In this document: positions 5,844 through 8,836 of the stretch, piece by piece | Numbering within the stretch: the first letter of the stretch is position 1 | How the letters are laid out: every line of letters begins with the position of its first letter | NCBI GenBank assembly: GCA_023428515.1 | Contig: JAEYXI010000186.1 | Span: 1-8,836, forward strand | Source: Pseudomonadota bacterium | GTDB taxonomy: Bacteria; Pseudomonadota; Alphaproteobacteria; Rhizobiales; Rhizobiaceae | Reading direction: 5' to 3' | Length of the DNA stretch: 8,836 nucleotides | Translations under genes and position numbers: made by a program | The notes under the pieces: generated by a model | What the model was told of the DNA's origin: nothing | Seen by the model: the letters and a program-made list of their open reading frames with translations, nothing else | Databases searched by the model: none

Positions 5844-7365
5844 ATGTCCGCTGCTCCCCCAGGCACGCATCCCCCGGGCAAGCGCCCCACAGGCAAGCGT
5901 CCCGGCCGCGACCTCACCAGCGGCCCGATCACCTCGACGCTGCTCCTCTTCGCGCTGCCGGTACTCGGCTCCAACGTCTTGCAGTCGCTCAACGGCTCGA
6001 TCAACCTCGATCAACGCACTCTGGGTCGGCCGCTTCCTCGGCGAGACGGCTCTTGCGGCCACCTCCAACGCCAACCTCGTCCTCTTCCTCATCCTCGGCA
6101 CCATGTTCGGCATCGGCATGGCGGCGACCATCCTCGTCGCCCAGACGGTCGGCGCCAGGGACCTGCCCGAGGCCAGGAAGATCGTCGGTACCAGCGCGAG
6201 TTTCTTCTTCGCCGTCTCAGTGGTCTTCGCCGTCGCCGGCTGGTTCTTCGTCGACGCCATCCTGAACGTGCTGGGCACGCCACCGGACGCGCTGCCGCTC
6301 GCCCGTTCCTATCTCCGGATCATCTTCGTCGCCGTGCCGGCAATGAACCTGCTCACCTTCGTCATGACCATCCTGCGCGGCGCCGGCGATTCGCGCACGC
6401 CCTTATATTTCATGGCGCTTGCCGTGCTGCTCGACGTGGTGCTGAACCCGCTGCTGATCGCGGGCGCCGGGCCGCTGCCGGCGCTAGGCATCGCCGGCTC
6501 GGCCCTCTCGACCCTGATCGGCCAGGTCGTGGCGGTCGTCGCCATCCTCGTCCTCCTTTACGCCAGGAAGCATCCTCTGCGGATCGCGGGCGCCGCCCTC
6601 GCTCTGTTCAGGCCCGATGCCAGGCTGCTTCGCATCGTTGTCGCGAAAGGCATCCCGATGGGCCTGCAGATGATCGTCATCTCGGCCTCGGCGCTGGTCC
6701 TGATGGGCATCGTCAACAGCCACGGCTCGCAGACGGCGGCAGCCTACGGCATCGCCGCGCAGCTCTGGACCTATGTGCAGATGCCGGCGCTGGCGATCGG
6801 CGCCGCCGTTTCGTCGATGGCCGCGCAGAATGTCGGCGCCGGCCGCTGGGACCGCATCGGCCGCATCACCGCCTCGGGCGTCGGCTTCAATCTCGTGCTG
6901 ACCGGCGTGCTGGTGGCGCTGCTCTATGTCTTCGACCGCGCCGTGCTCGGCCTTTTCCTGGCGGAGGGCAGCGCCTCAGTCGACCAGGCCGTGCACATCA
7001 ACAACCTCGCTTCTTGGTCGTTCGTGCTGTTCGGCGTCACCATCGTGCTTTTCGCCACAGTGCGCGCCACCGGCGCAGTGACGCCGCCGCTGGTTATCCT
7101 CGTCATCTCGGTGCTCTTCATCCGCACCGGCTTCGCCTACGGCCTGCAGGACTGGCTCGGCCCCGACGCGATCTGGTGGAGCTTTCCGGCCGGCTCGATC
7201 GCCTCGCTGGTGCTCGCCGCCGGCTACTACCAGTTCGGCGGCTGGCGTACGCTGCGCATGATCACCGACGAGCGCCCCGCGGCCGGCGAGCCTCCCGACA
7301 CCGGCCTCGGCATACCCAGGGAACGGGCCGCGCTGGAGCAGCGATCCTCGGATGCAGCGGAATAA
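5844..7365 (+). pseudogene. MATE-family multidrug/sodium antiporter, frameshifted by a 10-bp tandem duplication
   Basis: Two overlapping frames together encode one MATE transporter, a 12-helix inner-membrane efflux protein driven by H+ or Na+. Codons 1-54 (5844-6005) carry the start, RDLTSGPITSTLLLFALPVL, then SNVLQSLNGSIN. The rest lies in another frame (INALWVGRFLGETALAATSN, read from about 6010 to TAA 7363-7365). CTCGATCAAC occurs twice in tandem at 5996-6015. Removing one copy restores LNGSIN-ALWVGRFL and a single frame of 503 residues, normal for the family, with both MatE repeats. As written, translation runs 54 native residues and then continues in an Arg/Pro-rich shifted frame that stays open to about 7433. 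An internal ATG at 6103 could give a 420-residue N-truncated product, which would lack the first helix and be unlikely to function. The chosen start ATG lacks a clear Shine-Dalgarno sequence. The lesion could be real and recent, or an assembly error; the remaining sequence shows no decay. Confidence 0.9.
5996..6015 (+). repeat. Perfect 10-bp tandem duplication (CTCGATCAAC x2) in the MATE gene
   Basis: The two units, 5996-6005 and 6006-6015, are identical and directly adjacent. Ten bases is not a multiple of three, and the duplication coincides exactly with the switch between the two MATE reading frames. One unit encodes the expected SIN segment. Confidence 0.95.
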
Positions 7366-7378
7366 GTGAAGCGGCTGG

Positions 7379-7708
7379 CTACTGCCGCATCGCCTTGAGC
7401 TTTTCCGCGGCATTTGCGGCGAGGTCGGCATAACGCGCTTCCAGCGCCTGCGCCTTGTCGAGGACGGGAAAATCGTGACCCATGCCCTCGAGCGCAGCCT
7501 TCAGCTTCTCGACGAACTGCGCTTGCTTCTCCAGTTCGGAGAACAGCGCCTTCACCTGCTCCAGCGTGATATCGGGATTGGACAGCATCTTGGGTACGAC
7601 CTTGCGCATCTGGTTGCCCGCGCGGATCTCCTCGTCGAGGATTTTCAGCCAGTCCGTCGTCACACCGCTCTCCACATCCGTCCGCTCTTCGGCTTTGCCG
7701 CAACACAT
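7379..7708 (-). CDS. Small uncharacterised protein, predicted helical, convergent with the MATE gene
   Basis: I do not recognise this family. The product is 109 residues from the ATG at 7708. It is rich in Lys, Glu, Leu and Ala, with heptad-like stretches (LEQVKALFSELEKQAQFVEK and ALEARYADLAANAAEKLKAM) that suggest two or three amphipathic helices or a coiled coil. There is no signal peptide or membrane segment. The start is uncertain. The ATG at 7708 has a weak ribosome binding site, and a TTG at 7732 would add eight residues. A GTG at 7663 follows GGAGAG closely and would give 94 residues starting at TTDWLKILDEEIR. The conserved-looking part begins there, so the shorter form may be correct. 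The stop is 13 bp from the MATE stop, tail to tail. Composition and frame usage look coding, but it could be a strain-level orphan. Confidence 0.65.
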   Translation of the reverse strand: MCCGKAEERTDVESGVTTDWLKILDEEIRAGNQMRKVVPKMLSNPDITLEQVKALFSELEKQAQFVEKLKAALEGMGHDFPVLDKAQALEARYADLAANAAEKLKAMRQ

Positions 7709-7839
7709 AGCGGCCGTCCGGCGGATAGGCAAAGGGCGTTCGGAAGCGACGTCAGCATCCGTCAGGACTTTTTTCTTATCCTTTTATCCACGCCTCCCAC
7801 ACCCACGCTACAATCCCGCCGCCCTGAAAGGAGGCGGCG

Positions 7840-8673
7840 ATGGACTGGAACCTGGCAATCGAGAGAAACCGCGAAGCGCTGAAGCGCATCCTGGCCGGGC
7901 TCGTCGCCATGGCGGGGCTCGCCACCTCTCCCCTTGCGGGAGAGGGTGCTTCGGCTCGGCGAGGCGAAGCCGAGGCGTTAGCCGAAGCTGGTGAGGGGTG
8001 TTTTTCCCGGGTTCCGACCCTGCCGCGCCATCTCCATCGCGCGATCCTGCGCCTGTTGCGCCCGGCAGAATCCGCCGCGCGACGGCTCGTCATCGTCATG
8101 GCGCGCGGGCTGTCGGTGACACTCGTGCCGCCGCGCCCGCGCAAGGCGAAGCCAGGCCCAACCTTCCTGCGCAAGCCCGGCGGCACCGGCATCCTGATGC
8201 CATCAGGCTCCATGTCCAGCACGCGGCCGGGACCCCACACACTCGCTTTGCCGCTGCTCGATCCGCTCAGGCCCTTTCGCCCCAGGCGGCCCAGGCAAAG
8301 CGGCGTTCCGCGCATCTCGCTTCCCGGCGTCACCGCGCCGTCTCCCATTGCGCTCCGTCGTCCGCCCGCGCCCAACGACCCGCTCGATGCGACCCGTCTC
8401 GCGCTCCGCCTCCAGGCGCTCGGCGCGGCGCTGGACGACCTGCCGCGACAGGCCAGGCGCTTCGCGCGCTGGCAAGCCGCGCGCCACCGCGACGCCGCAG
8501 GCGCGCAAGATAAAAACCAGCACGCGCGCCGCACCCGTCGCGTCTGGCCGTTGCGTCCCGGCCGTCCGCCGGGCCAACAACCAACCAACCGGCGCACTCA
8601 CGAGGTGCACGAAATCCTGAGTGACCTCCATGGCCTCGCCTTCGACGCCCTGGAGCATCCCGACACGTCCTGA
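7840..8673 (+). CDS. Rhizobial conserved hypothetical protein, Arg/Pro-rich, with an embedded repeat-encoded segment
   Basis: The product is 277 residues, of unknown function. It resembles hypothetical proteins I recall from Mesorhizobium and relatives. These share an N-terminal segment (MDWNLAIERNREALKRILAG) with a short hydrophobic helix, LPRHLHRAILRLLRPAESAA, a Pro/Arg-rich middle, LDATRLALRLQALGAALDDL with QARRFARW, and a C-terminal HEVHEILSDLHGLAFDALEH ending PDTS. The ATG at 7840 is very well supported by AAAGGAGG at 7827-7834. TACAAT at 7809-7814 could be a -10 box, but no -35 is seen. Codons about 28-55 coincide with a palindromic repeat, so residues such as TSPLAGEGASARRGEAEALA are probably acquired and not ancestral. 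The frame is kept through it. Opposite-strand frames here are long but have no recognisable protein features. Confidence 0.75.
   Translation: MDWNLAIERNREALKRILAGLVAMAGLATSPLAGEGASARRGEAEALAEAGEGCFSRVPTLPRHLHRAILRLLRPAESAARRLVIVMARGLSVTLVPPRPRKAKPGPTFLRKPGGTGILMPSGSMSSTRPGPHTLALPLLDPLRPFRPRRPRQSGVPRISLPGVTAPSPIALRRPPAPNDPLDATRLALRLQALGAALDDLPRQARRFARWQAARHRDAAGAQDKNQHARRTRRVWPLRPGRPPGQQPTNRRTHEVHEILSDLHGLAFDALEHPDTS
7923..8000. repeat. Palindromic repeat element (CCTCTCCC...GGGAGAGG plus long GC hairpin) inside a coding region
   Basis: Two adjacent hairpins are visible. CCTCTCCC (7925-7932) pairs with GGGAGAGG (7938-7945) across five bases. GCTTCGGCT (7948-7956) pairs with AGCCGAAGC (7980-7988), with a nested CTCGGC/GCCGAG pair (7955-7960 and 7969-7974; it shares two bases with the outer arm). 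The unit ends with GGTGAGGGGTG. Elements of this style, usually intergenic and flanked by CACC/GGTG-like ends, are common in rhizobial genomes. The limits are approximate. This copy lies wholly inside the 7840-8673 gene and is read through in frame (26 codons for 78 bp). Confidence 0.75.
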
Positions 8674-8802
8674 CCTCTCACGGTCGCCTTGTTGCAGGGG
8701 TAAAAAGCGGCGTGGCCTCGGATTGGCTCGCACATGCCTTCGCGCGCCTATTCCCTACTGCCCCTATTCCAGAAGGAACAAAACGATGCCATCAGGAAGA
8801 CT

Positions 8803-8819
8803 CCCCCCCCCCCCCCCCC
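8803..8819 (+). repeat. Homopolymer tract of 17 C near the window end
   Basis: Seventeen consecutive C residues stand 17 bases from the last base. An ATG at 8786 with AAGGA upstream (8774-8778) would start a frame running through the tract to the window end (MPSGRLPPP...), but 17 codons are too few to support a gene. The tract could be a variable repeat, or a sequencing or assembly artefact at a contig end, since poly-G/C runs are a known failure mode of two-colour Illumina chemistry. Confidence 0.8.
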
Positions 8820-8836
8820 GCGGGCGAAACGCAAAG

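Noticed and set aside
7371..7388. GCGGC/GCCGC hairpin between the MATE gene and the small minus-strand gene as a terminator
   Set aside because: Only a 5-bp stem with an 8-base loop, and no T run on either strand.
6006..7433. Continuation of the MATE start frame as a separate long protein
   Set aside because: It is the out-of-frame reading of the MATE gene after the 10-bp duplication, Arg/Pro-rich with no protein character.
7776..8597. Minus-strand 273-codon frame opposite the 7840-8673 gene
   Set aside because: The plus-strand frame has a strong ribosome binding site and recognisable rhizobial blocks; the minus frame has neither.

Overview
The window looks like chromosomal DNA from an alphaproteobacterium of the order Hyphomicrobiales (Rhizobiales), most likely near Mesorhizobium, Aminobacter or another Phyllobacteriaceae. 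The basis is high G+C, an alphaproteobacterial-style UvrD/PcrA helicase with a glycine-rich linker, DUF1194, DUF2778 and DUF3175 proteins, a recognisable 'MDWNLAIERNREALKR...' rhizobial hypothetical protein, and a palindromic repeat of the CCTCTCCC...GGGAGAGG kind common in these genomes. The first base falls inside a helicase gene and the last bases follow a 17-base C run, so both ends may be contig ends.

Layout. 1-1659 (+) is the 3' two thirds of a UvrD/PcrA helicase gene. It overlaps by 14 bp, tail to tail, a minus-strand gene (1646-2506) for an exported DUF1194/von Willebrand A-like protein. Next on the minus strand is an AraC-family regulator (2612-3592). A 365-bp divergent intergenic region with a perfect short palindrome and a CtrA-like half-site separates it from a membrane-anchored DUF2778/Tlde1-like peptidoglycan enzyme (3958-5385, +). 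A candidate general-stress (EcfG/RpoE2-type) promoter precedes a small DUF3175 gene (5462-5752, +). A MATE-family transporter follows (5844-7365, +); it is frameshifted by a perfect 10-bp tandem duplication. A small coiled-coil-like orphan lies convergently on the minus strand (7379-7708). Last is an arginine/proline-rich rhizobial conserved hypothetical (7840-8673, +) that appears to have taken up a palindromic repeat in frame.

The genes do not form an obvious pathway. They read as a housekeeping/accessory mix: DNA repair, cell-envelope maintenance, efflux, regulation and stress. I see no defence system, CRISPR array, prophage, tRNA or rRNA. The least ordinary signals are the in-frame repeat inside the 7840-8673 gene, the clean 10-bp duplication that breaks the MATE gene, and the stress-type promoter ahead of the DUF3175 gene. 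I do not see convincing evidence for a wholly new biological system.
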